DNA of 64,000 nt from CAYVLA01 sp964549615 [NCBI: uncultured Thermococci archaeon] (GTDB taxonomy: Archaea > CAYQAE01 > CAYVLA01), in NCBI GenBank assembly GCA_964549615.1, contig CAZJVP010000081.1, positions 22,892 to 86,891 on the forward strand. The letters are read 5' to 3'. A program made the translations under genes and the position numbers. Shown here piece by piece: positions 23,793 to 32,804 of this stretch (position 1 is the first letter of the stretch; each line of letters starts with the position of its first letter). The notes under the pieces were generated by a model that saw nothing but the letters and a program-made list of their open reading frames with translations, did not search any database and had not been told where the DNA came from.

Positions 23793-26276
23793 TTGGATAA
23801 GCTAGAATCCACAATTGTGCTGGCCGGCATGAGGCTTTCCCCTTTGGAGATCGCCGCACTTGTATCCTCGTCGCTAGCCTTGGCAGTCCTCGTGGCGAGG
23901 ATGGCACCGGTTGGAGCATACAAGCTCCCGGCCGCGATCGTTGTGTTTCTACTTGCCGCGATGGCCCAGCTCGCCCAGATCCAAAGATCCGGACCGCGGG
24001 ACGCCGTGAGGATCATCGGGCCCCTGAGCCTAATCTGGATCGGGGCAGTTTCCCCCGTCATCTCGATCCAACTCATCGCGATACTTGCGGCACTGGTGAT
24101 GTCCGCCGTCCTGGCGCTGCGCGCAAGGATCTATTCGATGAAGATGACTGACGTCGCGTTGATCGTCGTATCATCGCTGGCGGTCGGGGCTTTCGTATCC
24201 GCCCCCAAGGTCATGGGATACCTGACCATAATGGGACCGGGCACGGCCTTTGCGCTGTCCGCACTGATCTGCTTCATGGGCGAAACGTGGGCGCTCTCCA
24301 AGCCTGGGACTGAAAACCTGCCAAGGACGGCATTCGCTCCGCTCGCCGTCCTAGGGGTCTACCGTCTCGGCCTCTCCAGCATCGACAACGCAGGGGCGAT
24401 CATCCTCGCCGGGCTCTTCTACTACCTTGCGTTCCTGCGGTTGCTGAGGAGCAGGGCGAAGATAATGCATATCCTCGTCCTGGTGGTCGGATCCCTCGCG
24501 CTGTCCGGATTCCTCTGGGGCGAGATCCCCCCGTTGCTGGGAACCGTGGGCTCGGACGCGGAGTGGTTCCTTTTGACGAACTCAGCATTCATGCTTGTGG
24601 TTTCCCTTTGCTACTATCTGTTCACCCCGGGGATAGTGGTCGTGATGACCATTCCGATCTGGTTCCTTGGTCTCTACTGGGTGTTGGACAGGTTCCTAGG
24701 CGATTATAGGCTGGCGGGCGTGTTCAGGGGCGCCGAGCTTGTGGTGGCGGTCGTCGCGTTGGCCGCGGCGTTGGGAGCCATGCAGTACGCGTCCAGAAGG
24801 GCTGCGGCCACGGCTTACGGTGCCCCGGGAAGGTTTCAGATGAAACACATAGTCGTCTTGCTGATCGCGGCCATCGCCACGGGATCGTTCCTGACTGAGC
24901 CCACGCAGATGGGATACTCTCCGATTCAGGATCAATCGACGTGGTTCTTCGTCTCATCCGGGACGTTTCTTCTCTTAATGATCGCGCTGTCGGCAGCATT
25001 CAGCTCAAGGGCAGTGGCTGCGGTCTTCGGCCCATTCATAATCCTGTTCGGGTCAAGGGTGGTAGGAGGACAGCTTCAGTACGGACCCCAGATCTTCCTT
25101 GGTGTGGCGGTGCTTCTCTCGATCCTCTCGTGGCTTGTTCTACTTGGAACGGATTTCGTGTCCCGGACCGTCGACTCGTTCATCGGGAGGTACACGGAAC
25201 GCATGGCCGCCGTGTGGCGCTCCGAGGGCAAGGAAGAGGAGGCTGCAAAGGAGGAGTCAGCGGCTCTGAAGGGAAGGGAGGGACAGGCCCTCCAGATGCC
25301 CCCCGACCTGGACGAGCGGATACGCCGCATAAAGGCGCGCCTTGCCATCGACGAGGGCATCATCCGAGAGGTGGTGACTAACCTCTTGATGGGAAAGGAT
25401 GTAATCCTGATCGGTTCGCCGGGGACGGGCAAGACGGAGCTTGCAAAGATGATCCCCTCGATCATATTCGACAAGCCCTACAGGGTGGAGACGGCCACCT
25501 CGGACTGGACGACGTACGACGTCATCGGCGGCCTGATGTACGATGGAAAGAAGATGACCATCAAGCATGGCTGCGTCACCCAGACCGCGCTCCAAGGCGA
25601 ATGGCTGATCATAGACGAGTTCAACAGGGCTGACATAGACAAGGCCTTCGGTGGAATGTTCACCGCGATCGAGTCGCACCGCCTGAACGTCCCGACCCTA
25701 GACAATACTACGAGGACCATCCGAATACCCGACGACTATAGGATCATCGGCACCCTGAACACGTACGACAGGCACTTTTTGTTCAACATATCATACGCCC
25801 TGATGCGCCGGTTCGCCTTCATCGGGATGCCCATACCTCCGCGAGACGAGGAGCGAGCGATCCTCACCGGAGAGAGGGGAGTGGCGTTCGAGGACCTCAA
25901 GCAGGCACTGGGGCGCGGGAGGGTCGAGAGGGTGCTTTCCAGCACGCCCTACCGGAGCATAGTCGACAAGCTTCTCGACGCCATGAACCCCACCACTGGC
26001 ATCAGGAAGATAAGGGGGATCGGGACGGCCCAGATGATCGACACCATGAGGTTCGTGCTGATGGGAATGCTCACCCAAGGGGACGCTCAGCACTTGGACC
26101 TTCTGGACCGAGCGATCGAGTCCAATGTCCTTCCGCAGTTGGACGGCATGAACAGGGAAATAGACGAGGAGCTTGTGCAGACCATCGAGAGGGTCCTCGG
26201 CAAGGACTCCAGGGTTGCCTCGGAACTCAGGGCAATGACCATGGGACTTGACATACTTGACCAGCTCGCAGCATGA
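23793..26276 (+). CDS. Polytopic membrane protein fused to a MoxR-type AAA+ ATPase
   Basis: 827 residues from TTG 23793. The first 470 or so residues form roughly 12-14 membrane helices in related blocks (VALIVVSSLAVGAFVSAPK, ILVLVVGSLALSGFLWGE, HIVVLLIAAIATGSFLTEP), each followed by a similar loop, which suggests internal duplication. A charged linker follows (EGKEEEAAKEESAALKGREG). The C-terminal third is a MoxR AAA+ domain with Walker A GSPGTGKTE (about residue 541), Walker B WLIIDEFNRAD (about 604), sensor 1 GTLNTYD and the arginine-rich MRRFAFIGMPIPP. MoxR proteins are usually soluble and remodel partner proteins; a direct fusion to a large membrane domain is unusual. It is the first gene of a three-gene operon with the Fn3 and DUF2357-like proteins. 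Confidence 0.8.
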   Translation: MDKLESTIVLAGMRLSPLEIAALVSSSLALAVLVARMAPVGAYKLPAAIVVFLLAAMAQLAQIQRSGPRDAVRIIGPLSLIWIGAVSPVISIQLIAILAALVMSAVLALRARIYSMKMTDVALIVVSSLAVGAFVSAPKVMGYLTIMGPGTAFALSALICFMGETWALSKPGTENLPRTAFAPLAVLGVYRLGLSSIDNAGAIILAGLFYYLAFLRLLRSRAKIMHILVLVVGSLALSGFLWGEIPPLLGTVGSDAEWFLLTNSAFMLVVSLCYYLFTPGIVVVMTIPIWFLGLYWVLDRFLGDYRLAGVFRGAELVVAVVALAAALGAMQYASRRAAATAYGAPGRFQMKHIVVLLIAAIATGSFLTEPTQMGYSPIQDQSTWFFVSSGTFLLLMIALSAAFSSRAVAAVFGPFIILFGSRVVGGQLQYGPQIFLGVAVLLSILSWLVLLGTDFVSRTVDSFIGRYTERMAAVWRSEGKEEEAAKEESAALKGREGQALQMPPDLDERIRRIKARLAIDEGIIREVVTNLLMGKDVILIGSPGTGKTELAKMIPSIIFDKPYRVETATSDWTTYDVIGGLMYDGKKMTIKHGCVTQTALQGEWLIIDEFNRADIDKAFGGMFTAIESHRLNVPTLDNTTRTIRIPDDYRIIGTLNTYDRHFLFNISYALMRRFAFIGMPIPPRDEERAILTGERGVAFEDLKQALGRGRVERVLSSTPYRSIVDKLLDAMNPTTGIRKIRGIGTAQMIDTMRFVLMGMLTQGDAQHLDLLDRAIESNVLPQLDGMNREIDEELVQTIERVLGKDSRVASELRAMTMGLDILDQLAA

Positions 26277-26286
26277 GGTGCGGCCG

Positions 26287-29200
26287 TTGAGGACGGAATG
26301 GATCCTTGCGCTGGCGTTCGGTCTCTTCGCGTCAACGGTGATGGCGGGAACGGACAGGCAGCTCATGGCTTTCGAGGACAGCTCCTATAGCTTGGAGAAC
26401 CGCTTCTTCAGGACCGGCTCGACCATATACTTCCAGGCGCTCGGGACCGCCCAAGCGTCAAGCCCCGTTCTTTACGTCAGATTGATGGGCGTCGAGATCC
26501 AGGTAGCCCTGACGGAGGTCGCACCCAGGTCAGGCATTTATCGGGGCGTCTTCCGGACCGGTAGCGTCACCGACGATTCCCGGGACATGATAGCGACCTA
26601 CAACGGCGCTGTGCTCCAACTTCGGTCGGATATCGATCGGGACGGGATCACGGGAACCACGGACGTCCTCAACATCACCATCGACGACCAACCCCCCATT
26701 CCCCCGAGGTGGTGCGACGCCAACGCAACGCCCTATGGATCAGTCAGAGTGAACTGGACCGAGTACGGTGAAGCCGACTTCAGACGCTACACCGTTGTTC
26801 GCGCCCTGCGGCAGGATTTTGCCGATGCGGTCGACGTCGCGAACATAACGAACCCCAAGATCTTGCAGTGGACGGATCCTGAGTACAACCTGATCAGCGG
26901 TACCTCCTATTGGTACGGCGTCTACGTCGTTGACCTCGCGGGCAACCCTTCCGTGATCAGGGCGGCCGAGAGGCCCGTCGTGCCCTTCAACGACACCAAG
27001 CCCCCGGGGAAGGTCACCGGGCTGAAGGCCACGGCGCCCGAAGGCGGCAACTCGATTAACCTGACATGGAAGGCAAGCCCTGAGAAGGACGTCGTGGGCT
27101 ATAGCATCTACCATTCCGTCGTCCCGCCGGTGGAGATCGCGAACAGAAACCTGATAGGCTTCGTCACCACCACCAGCTTCCTGCACGAGGGCATCTCGGC
27201 CAACTATCTTCACTTCTACGTCGTCGTCGCGTTCGACGAGGAGGAGAACCCGAGCCCTGCCTCAGCGCCCGTGAATGCAACGCCCGACGATACCCTCCCG
27301 CCGGGACCGCCGACCAACCTCGCCATCTCTACGGACGCGACCGGCTATCTGAATCTGACATGGTCTGCCCCGGTGGGCGAGGAGGTCTACAGATACCGGA
27401 TCTATCGATCCGAGGAGAGCGGCGCCCAGCAGTTCTGGAACCCCCTCGCCTCCACGAGCCAGACCAGTTACCTCGATCAGGCCGTCGTTCACGGGAAGAC
27501 CTACTACTACGTCGTCCGGGCATGCGACAGAGCGGGAAACGAGGAGAAGAACACCATACAGGTCGCCGCAACCTCCGTGGACACAACCCCGCCGAGACCC
27601 CCCAGGGGGCTTAGGGCCGAGGAGACGAACATAGGGGGTAGAATAAAGCTCGTGTGGCTTGCTCCCGGCGGCGAGGTCCCGGCGGAATACTGGATCTTCA
27701 GATCAACCACCCCTGGCGGCCAGAACTTCTCCAACCCCTTGGCCGTCGTTTCAAAGACGCAGTTCACCGATCGGACCGTCCAAGACGGGGTCATCTACTA
27801 CTACGTCGTGAGGGCCGTCGACATCGCCGGCAACGTCGAGACGAACACCAACGAGATAGCCGTTATGTCCCGGGACCTCACCCCACCGCCGCCCGTCCTT
27901 GACGTGATCGCACTCCCGCAGCAAGGCGGCGTGATAGGCGTAGGCTGGATGCCGCCCGGGTCCAATGTCGAGGATCCTGACCTTGCCAAGCAGATACGCG
28001 ACGACGTCCACCACTACAACGTCTACTGGAACACCTACCAAGGATTCAAGCCGGATCCCTCCAAGATGTTTTCGACAACCGAGACCAGCATACGCCACAC
28101 CAACCTGATCGATGGTCAGACCTACTACTACATAGTTCGCAGCGTGGACGCGGCGGGCAATGAGAACAAGGACGATGACAAGACCTCGGCGAGCGCGGTG
28201 GCTGATACCTCGCCGCCGGGCGCACCGACGAACCTCAAGACTTTTCGCCTCGAGGACGGCCGAATCAAGCTCGACTGGGACGCCCCCTCGGGCGAGCAAC
28301 CCTACAGGTACAACATCTACAGGTCGACGGCGCCGGGGACGCAGAGCTACAGATTCCCGTTCGCCATGGCGTTCGCGGAGACCGAGTGGATAGACGACAA
28401 CGTGACGAACGGACAACGCTATTACTACGTCGTCCGCTCGGCCGACTTCCTCCTCAACGAGGACGCGAACACGAATGAGGTCTGGAATTTCTCCGAGGAC
28501 CTCATGCCGCCGCCGGCGCCCAGAGGACTGAAGGTCACTCAGCTGGCGAAGGGCGACCTAATGTTGAACTGGACCGAGCCGGAGTACCAGGTAGCCTCCC
28601 CAAGGGGGACCGTTAGGGACGCTGACAGGGTCGCCTTCTACAGGGTCTACGTCTCGGAATTGCCCGGGCAACAGGACTTCAGCAGGCCCGTTGCAGAGAC
28701 CAAAGAGACCTACTTCATCGACAGGGGATTGAGGGATATGGTCAACTACTATTACGTCGTCAGGTCGGTTGACTCCGCCGGCAACGAGGATGAGAATCGG
28801 AACGAGGTGCGGGGGACCGCCGATGCCAGCCCGCCAAGCCCACCGGTGGATGCGTTCGCGCAGAGAAGCCCGAGGGGCGAGGTCGTGCTCTCGTGGTCGG
28901 ACCCGGACGGGGAACCAGTCTTCGAGTACAGGATATACAAGTTTACTGGAAACGAGACGCAGACCTTCACATCCCCTCTGGCGGTGACAAGGAAGAACCT
29001 CTTCGTTGACAACGACGTTTCACAGGCCGTTCAGTACCGATACGTTATCAGGTCCGTAGACAAGGCCGGGAACGAAGGCCGCAACACCAACGAGATATTG
29101 GCGCCCGTGCTGCTGGGCCCGCCGCTGAAGGTTGAGGCTCGAGCTTCCAAGGGCGGCGCGATCGACCTCACCTGGGAACCGCCGGCCGGAGCAAAGGACT

Positions 29201-31269
29201 CGGTCAGGGAATACAACATCTACAGGAGCGTTGTCCCCGGCGTGGAGCAGATCGGCGACCCGTGGGCCACCACCGTTCTGACGATGTACAAGGACACAAG
29301 CAGGGTGGTCGGCGGGACCATCCACTATATGGTCGATGGCACGCGCTACTACTACACGATCAGGGCGGTGGATATGTACGGCAACGAGGGCATGAGATCC
29401 GCAGAGGTCAGCGCGGTCTCCGACAGCCAACCGCCGGGCAAACCTCGCGACCTAACGGCGAGGGCCGAGCCGAACGGCGAGATCACGCTCATGTGGCTCG
29501 CTCCCGTCGGGGAAAGGGCGGCAAGCTACAGGATCTACCGATCCACAAAGTCCGGAACCTTCAACTTCTTGGTACCCCTCGACGAGACAACGAGGATCAT
29601 CTACTATGACAAGAGCGTCAAGAGCATGACGACCTATTACTACGTGGTCAGGGCGGTCGATGAAGCGGGCAACGAGGAACAGAACACCGATGAGGTGTCC
29701 GTCATGGCCTTCGATGCTCCGCCGCAAGCGCCCAGAAACCTCAGGGCCCAGGTGAGGCCCAACGGCTCAATAACCCTCATCTGGGACCAGCCGCTTGGCG
29801 AGATGGTTGCCCACTACAACATCTACCGTTCCCTTGAGTCCGGAAAGTACAACTACGCGGAACCATATGCAAGGACGACCCTGACGACTTTCACCGATGG
29901 CTTCGTGGAGCACGGCATCACCTACTACTACGTCGTCCGGGCAGTGGACAGCACCGGAAACGAGGAAGACAACAAGAACGAGATCTCAAGAATGTCCCAG
30001 GATACGGAGCCCCCGGCGCCTCCCGCCGGACTTGAAGCCATCCCTGCCGGGACAGGAAGCATTTTGTTGCAATGGCGGGACCCCGAGGGGGAGAGACCAG
30101 CAGGCTACATCGTGTATCGGTCGCAATCTCCCTTCTTCAAGCCGGGAATCCAGAACCTCTTGGCCCGGACGCAAGGGAACTCCTACCTCGACGCTGGGCT
30201 GGGGGATGCCCAGACCTACTACTACGTGGTCCACTCCGTAGATTCGATAGGCAATGAGGATGAGAACGAGAACCGGGTGCAGGCAACGACCCCGCCGCCA
30301 CCGCCTTCCAACCTTTCGGCATCGAACAACGAGAGAGGCGAGATCGTCCTCGTCTGGAAGATCCCCAGTACCCCCGCCGCGAAGTTCAGGATCTACAGAT
30401 CCACGAGAAGCAGGAACTACGACCTCTCGAGCCCCTTGGCCGAAGTCCCCTATCCCACGAGCACCTACATCGATTCTGGACTTAACCAGAGCCAGACCTA
30501 CTACTACGTCGTAAGGTCCGTGGATGCCCGCGGCGCCGAGGAGTCCAACCTGAACGAGGTGCACGCCGTCTCGATTGAGACGATCCCGCCGGCTTCTCCA
30601 ACCGCCCTTCGGGCGACCCAGGAAATCAGCGGAGCGATCGGCCTGTCGTGGAACCACCCTGATCCGCGGGACGTATCGCTGTACAATATCTATCGCTGCG
30701 ATGGGGCGCCCAACATCGCCAAGGCCACCCTGCTGGCATCGACGAACCAGACATCGTTTGTGGACGTCAACGTCACGAGCGGCAAGACATATTCCTATCT
30801 GGTGAGGGCGGTCGACATCCACGGCAATCAGGAGGGAAACGTCAACTGGACATCCATCATGTCGCTTGACACGCTTCCGCCGGCGCCCCCAAGCAACCTC
30901 ACGGCGCGGGCTCGGTCTGGAGGATCGATCGAGCTGAGCTGGCAGCCGTCGGGCGAGAGAGGCGTCACCTACAGCATCTACAGGGCCATGTCTAAGGATC
31001 CAGCCAATGCCTCCCTCATAGCGTCCACCAACCTCACGACGTATGTGGATAGCAAGTTGATCAACGGCAGGGAGTACTTCTACCTGGTGCGAGCAAGGGA
31101 TTCTGCAGGCAACGAGGAACGCAATGAGGTGATGGTGAGCGCGGTCGCCAGCAAGGCCGGGCCCAGGGTTCTGCTAGCATTGCTGCTGATCGCCGTCTTT
31201 GTCTCGGGAGCCTATGCTGTGGACAGACGCATACGGACCTCGCAGACGCGCACGAGCGCTCGTGGGTGA
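26287..31269 (+). CDS. Giant exported protein with about 15 fibronectin type III repeats
   Basis: About 1660 residues. A signal peptide (TEWILALAFGLFASTVMAG) is followed by an N-terminal beta domain of about 110 residues ending in a calcium-like DRDGITGTTD loop. Then come 15 Fn3 units, each starting near PP-x-x-P-x-x-L and closing with YYYVVRAVDxAGNE. A final membrane helix (RVLLALLLIAVFVSGAYAV) and a short basic tail anchor it with the repeats outside. The start is TTG 26287: GAGGTG lies 6 nt upstream and the open frame above it overlaps the MoxR gene. Many N-x-S/T sites suggest glycosylation. It is probably a stalk or adhesin acting with the membrane-embedded MoxR ATPase, an inference from operon structure only. 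Confidence 0.8.
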   Translation: MRTEWILALAFGLFASTVMAGTDRQLMAFEDSSYSLENRFFRTGSTIYFQALGTAQASSPVLYVRLMGVEIQVALTEVAPRSGIYRGVFRTGSVTDDSRDMIATYNGAVLQLRSDIDRDGITGTTDVLNITIDDQPPIPPRWCDANATPYGSVRVNWTEYGEADFRRYTVVRALRQDFADAVDVANITNPKILQWTDPEYNLISGTSYWYGVYVVDLAGNPSVIRAAERPVVPFNDTKPPGKVTGLKATAPEGGNSINLTWKASPEKDVVGYSIYHSVVPPVEIANRNLIGFVTTTSFLHEGISANYLHFYVVVAFDEEENPSPASAPVNATPDDTLPPGPPTNLAISTDATGYLNLTWSAPVGEEVYRYRIYRSEESGAQQFWNPLASTSQTSYLDQAVVHGKTYYYVVRACDRAGNEEKNTIQVAATSVDTTPPRPPRGLRAEETNIGGRIKLVWLAPGGEVPAEYWIFRSTTPGGQNFSNPLAVVSKTQFTDRTVQDGVIYYYVVRAVDIAGNVETNTNEIAVMSRDLTPPPPVLDVIALPQQGGVIGVGWMPPGSNVEDPDLAKQIRDDVHHYNVYWNTYQGFKPDPSKMFSTTETSIRHTNLIDGQTYYYIVRSVDAAGNENKDDDKTSASAVADTSPPGAPTNLKTFRLEDGRIKLDWDAPSGEQPYRYNIYRSTAPGTQSYRFPFAMAFAETEWIDDNVTNGQRYYYVVRSADFLLNEDANTNEVWNFSEDLMPPPAPRGLKVTQLAKGDLMLNWTEPEYQVASPRGTVRDADRVAFYRVYVSELPGQQDFSRPVAETKETYFIDRGLRDMVNYYYVVRSVDSAGNEDENRNEVRGTADASPPSPPVDAFAQRSPRGEVVLSWSDPDGEPVFEYRIYKFTGNETQTFTSPLAVTRKNLFVDNDVSQAVQYRYVIRSVDKAGNEGRNTNEILAPVLLGPPLKVEARASKGGAIDLTWEPPAGAKDSVREYNIYRSVVPGVEQIGDPWATTVLTMYKDTSRVVGGTIHYMVDGTRYYYTIRAVDMYGNEGMRSAEVSAVSDSQPPGKPRDLTARAEPNGEITLMWLAPVGERAASYRIYRSTKSGTFNFLVPLDETTRIIYYDKSVKSMTTYYYVVRAVDEAGNEEQNTDEVSVMAFDAPPQAPRNLRAQVRPNGSITLIWDQPLGEMVAHYNIYRSLESGKYNYAEPYARTTLTTFTDGFVEHGITYYYVVRAVDSTGNEEDNKNEISRMSQDTEPPAPPAGLEAIPAGTGSILLQWRDPEGERPAGYIVYRSQSPFFKPGIQNLLARTQGNSYLDAGLGDAQTYYYVVHSVDSIGNEDENENRVQATTPPPPPSNLSASNNERGEIVLVWKIPSTPAAKFRIYRSTRSRNYDLSSPLAEVPYPTSTYIDSGLNQSQTYYYVVRSVDARGAEESNLNEVHAVSIETIPPASPTALRATQEISGAIGLSWNHPDPRDVSLYNIYRCDGAPNIAKATLLASTNQTSFVDVNVTSGKTYSYLVRAVDIHGNQEGNVNWTSIMSLDTLPPAPPSNLTARARSGGSIELSWQPSGERGVTYSIYRAMSKDPANASLIASTNLTTYVDSKLINGREYFYLVRARDSAGNEERNEVMVSAVASKAGPRVLLALLLIAVFVSGAYAVDRRIRTSQTRTSARG

Positions 31270-31276
31270 GACGCGA

Positions 31277-32647
31277 ATGGAGGAAGCGCTCGAAGAATCG
31301 ATGAAGTCCTTCATGAGGAAGAGGGTCTTCGCGCTCCTGCTCACCAACTTCCTTGGGAACCTGGAGCTAAAGAGGATAGAAGTCCAGATCGGCCGTGAGA
31401 CCAAACTCGACCTATCGCGGAAGAAGTTCGAGGACGCCTTCAAGCTGAACTCGCTGGAATCGATCTCCCACATCCTGCTCAACGAGATAATGCCCATGAT
31501 AGAGAAGAAGCCCAGCTTCTTCTCGACCAGGCAGAGGAGCATCTGCGAGAAGGAGATAAGGGGCGTGATCGACTGGCCCCGAACCTTCAAGCGCAACCTC
31601 TGCCAGGGACAGCTGATCGGCAAGGAGTTCGTCGTGGTGAACCCTCGACAGGAGTGGGACACCCCCGAGAACCTGCTCTCCATGCTTTGCCTCCTTGACA
31701 TAGTGAAGAACACGTCGTACTTCAAGAGAACGTTCAGGGAATCGGTGGAGAGCTCAAAGTGGTCCGAGAGGATCGTGGAGTCGCGGGTCCTCGACGCGAT
31801 TGCCCAAGAAGGGCTGAGAAGAACCAAGATGCCCTACTTCAGGGACATGGAGGAAGAAGTCGAGGAACTCTTGGACGACTCGTCAAAGATCGAGGAGCTG
31901 GAACGGGAGTTCGAAAGGCGGGTTCAGCTCAATCTTATTCGGAACCCCGGATACGAGCGAGTCTATCAGTGGCGAAGGGAGTTCTTGGGGCAGGCCGACG
32001 TGCAGAGGGAGTCGACCAGGATCCTCAGGGACATACCGGGCGAGGGCATCGAGTACATGTCCAAGCTCTACGAGATCTGGACGCTCTTCGAGGTCGCCGA
32101 CGTCATGGAGGAGCAGGTCCAGCTTTTCAAGTACTACTCCGAGGTCGGCGAGGGCCCCCTCTTCACCGGGACCCTGCCCAACCCCAGCCGCGAGGGAATC
32201 TCATCCGAGAACATCGAGATCGAGCTCTACTACCTTCCGGCACAACGCGTGGCGGAGGGCGTATGGCGGAGGAGCGCTCAAGCAAAAAGCTTTCTCCGAG
32301 CCTTCTACCCAGACGGGACGAAGGAGGACAGAGCCATCTACCTGCGAGGCTCCTGCCCCATGGAGTTCTCACCCGGCCAGAAGAGGAGGGTCGAGGTGTC
32401 GGTTGGGATCTTCCCAAGGTTCAGGGAAATCCAGACCCAGATCGAGCCCGAGGTTGACCTGATCGCTCTCCCGCTTCACCCGTCCGACGACAGGGAAGCT
32501 CTGAACCGCAAGCTCCTGTACAATCTCACCAAGTACATCCGCGGCATTCCGTTCTCGTCCGAATCCAAAGGAATCGTGCTTCATCCCGCGACCTGGTCAC
32601 CCCTGACAGGCAGCCCCGGCCAAGCCCTGGGCAGCGTTGAGGCCTGA
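31277..32647 (+). CDS. Cytoplasmic protein of unknown function, DUF2357/McrC-like resemblance
   Basis: About 456 residues with no membrane helix. I do not recognise it firmly. The segment EIRGVIDWPRTFKR followed by EWDTPENLLSMLCLLDIV resembles the G-x-IDW-x-x-T and DTPEN motifs of DUF2357 proteins, which partner McrB-type AAA+ ATPases. SKLYEIWTLFEVADVM resembles their C-terminal nuclease entry. I find no clear D...ExK triad, so a nuclease is not supported. ATG 31277 follows the Fn3 stop by 7 nt, with GGTGAG upstream; the frame opens earlier but overlaps the Fn3 gene. It is the last gene of the MoxR-Fn3 operon and a candidate substrate or partner of the ATPase. Confidence 0.5.
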   Translation: MEEALEESMKSFMRKRVFALLLTNFLGNLELKRIEVQIGRETKLDLSRKKFEDAFKLNSLESISHILLNEIMPMIEKKPSFFSTRQRSICEKEIRGVIDWPRTFKRNLCQGQLIGKEFVVVNPRQEWDTPENLLSMLCLLDIVKNTSYFKRTFRESVESSKWSERIVESRVLDAIAQEGLRRTKMPYFRDMEEEVEELLDDSSKIEELEREFERRVQLNLIRNPGYERVYQWRREFLGQADVQRESTRILRDIPGEGIEYMSKLYEIWTLFEVADVMEEQVQLFKYYSEVGEGPLFTGTLPNPSREGISSENIEIELYYLPAQRVAEGVWRRSAQAKSFLRAFYPDGTKEDRAIYLRGSCPMEFSPGQKRRVEVSVGIFPRFREIQTQIEPEVDLIALPLHPSDDREALNRKLLYNLTKYIRGIPFSSESKGIVLHPATWSPLTGSPGQALGSVEA

Positions 32648-32684
32648 GCGGGGAGCCGAGACGAAAGGCGTGCGGGGTGATGAG

Positions 32685-32804
32685 CGCCGGGGAAGGGAGT
32701 TGAACCCTTGAGCCCCACGAGGGGGCACCAGCTTCCGGTGGCAACTCCGCTCCAGGCTGGCGCATCTGGACGGCCTCAGCCCTAGTCCACTCTGCCACCC
32801 CGGC
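32685..32804 (-). tRNA. tRNA-Ser(GGA) with two introns
   Basis: The acceptor stem GCCGGGG (32798-32804) pairs with CCCCGGC (32686-32692), and the discriminator is G as in tRNA-Ser; CCA is not encoded. The T arm is AAGGG-TTCAACT-CCCTT and the class II variable arm is GCCCC-CTCGT-GGGGC. The anticodon stem CCAGC/GCTGG frames CTGGA, giving anticodon GGA (32751-32753). About 16 nt interrupt the anticodon loop (32735-32750, shift of one possible). A further 17 nt (32766-32782) interrupt the D-loop. There, GGAC/GTCC makes a 4-bp helix between the 3-nt bulges TAG and AGA, with an inner helix GGC/GCC: a canonical bulge-helix-bulge. Removing both leaves an 87-nt tRNA with a perfect D arm (GCA...TGC, A14, G18G19, A21). 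Confidence 0.85.

Noticed and set aside
26740-30822. Long minus-strand frames opposite the Fn3 repeats
   Set aside because: They recur with the repeat period and reflect the base composition of the repeated coding strand.
26287-31269. CRISPR-like or satellite repeat array
   Set aside because: The repetition is at the protein level (about 290-bp Fn3 units with diverged DNA), not short identical DNA repeats with spacers.
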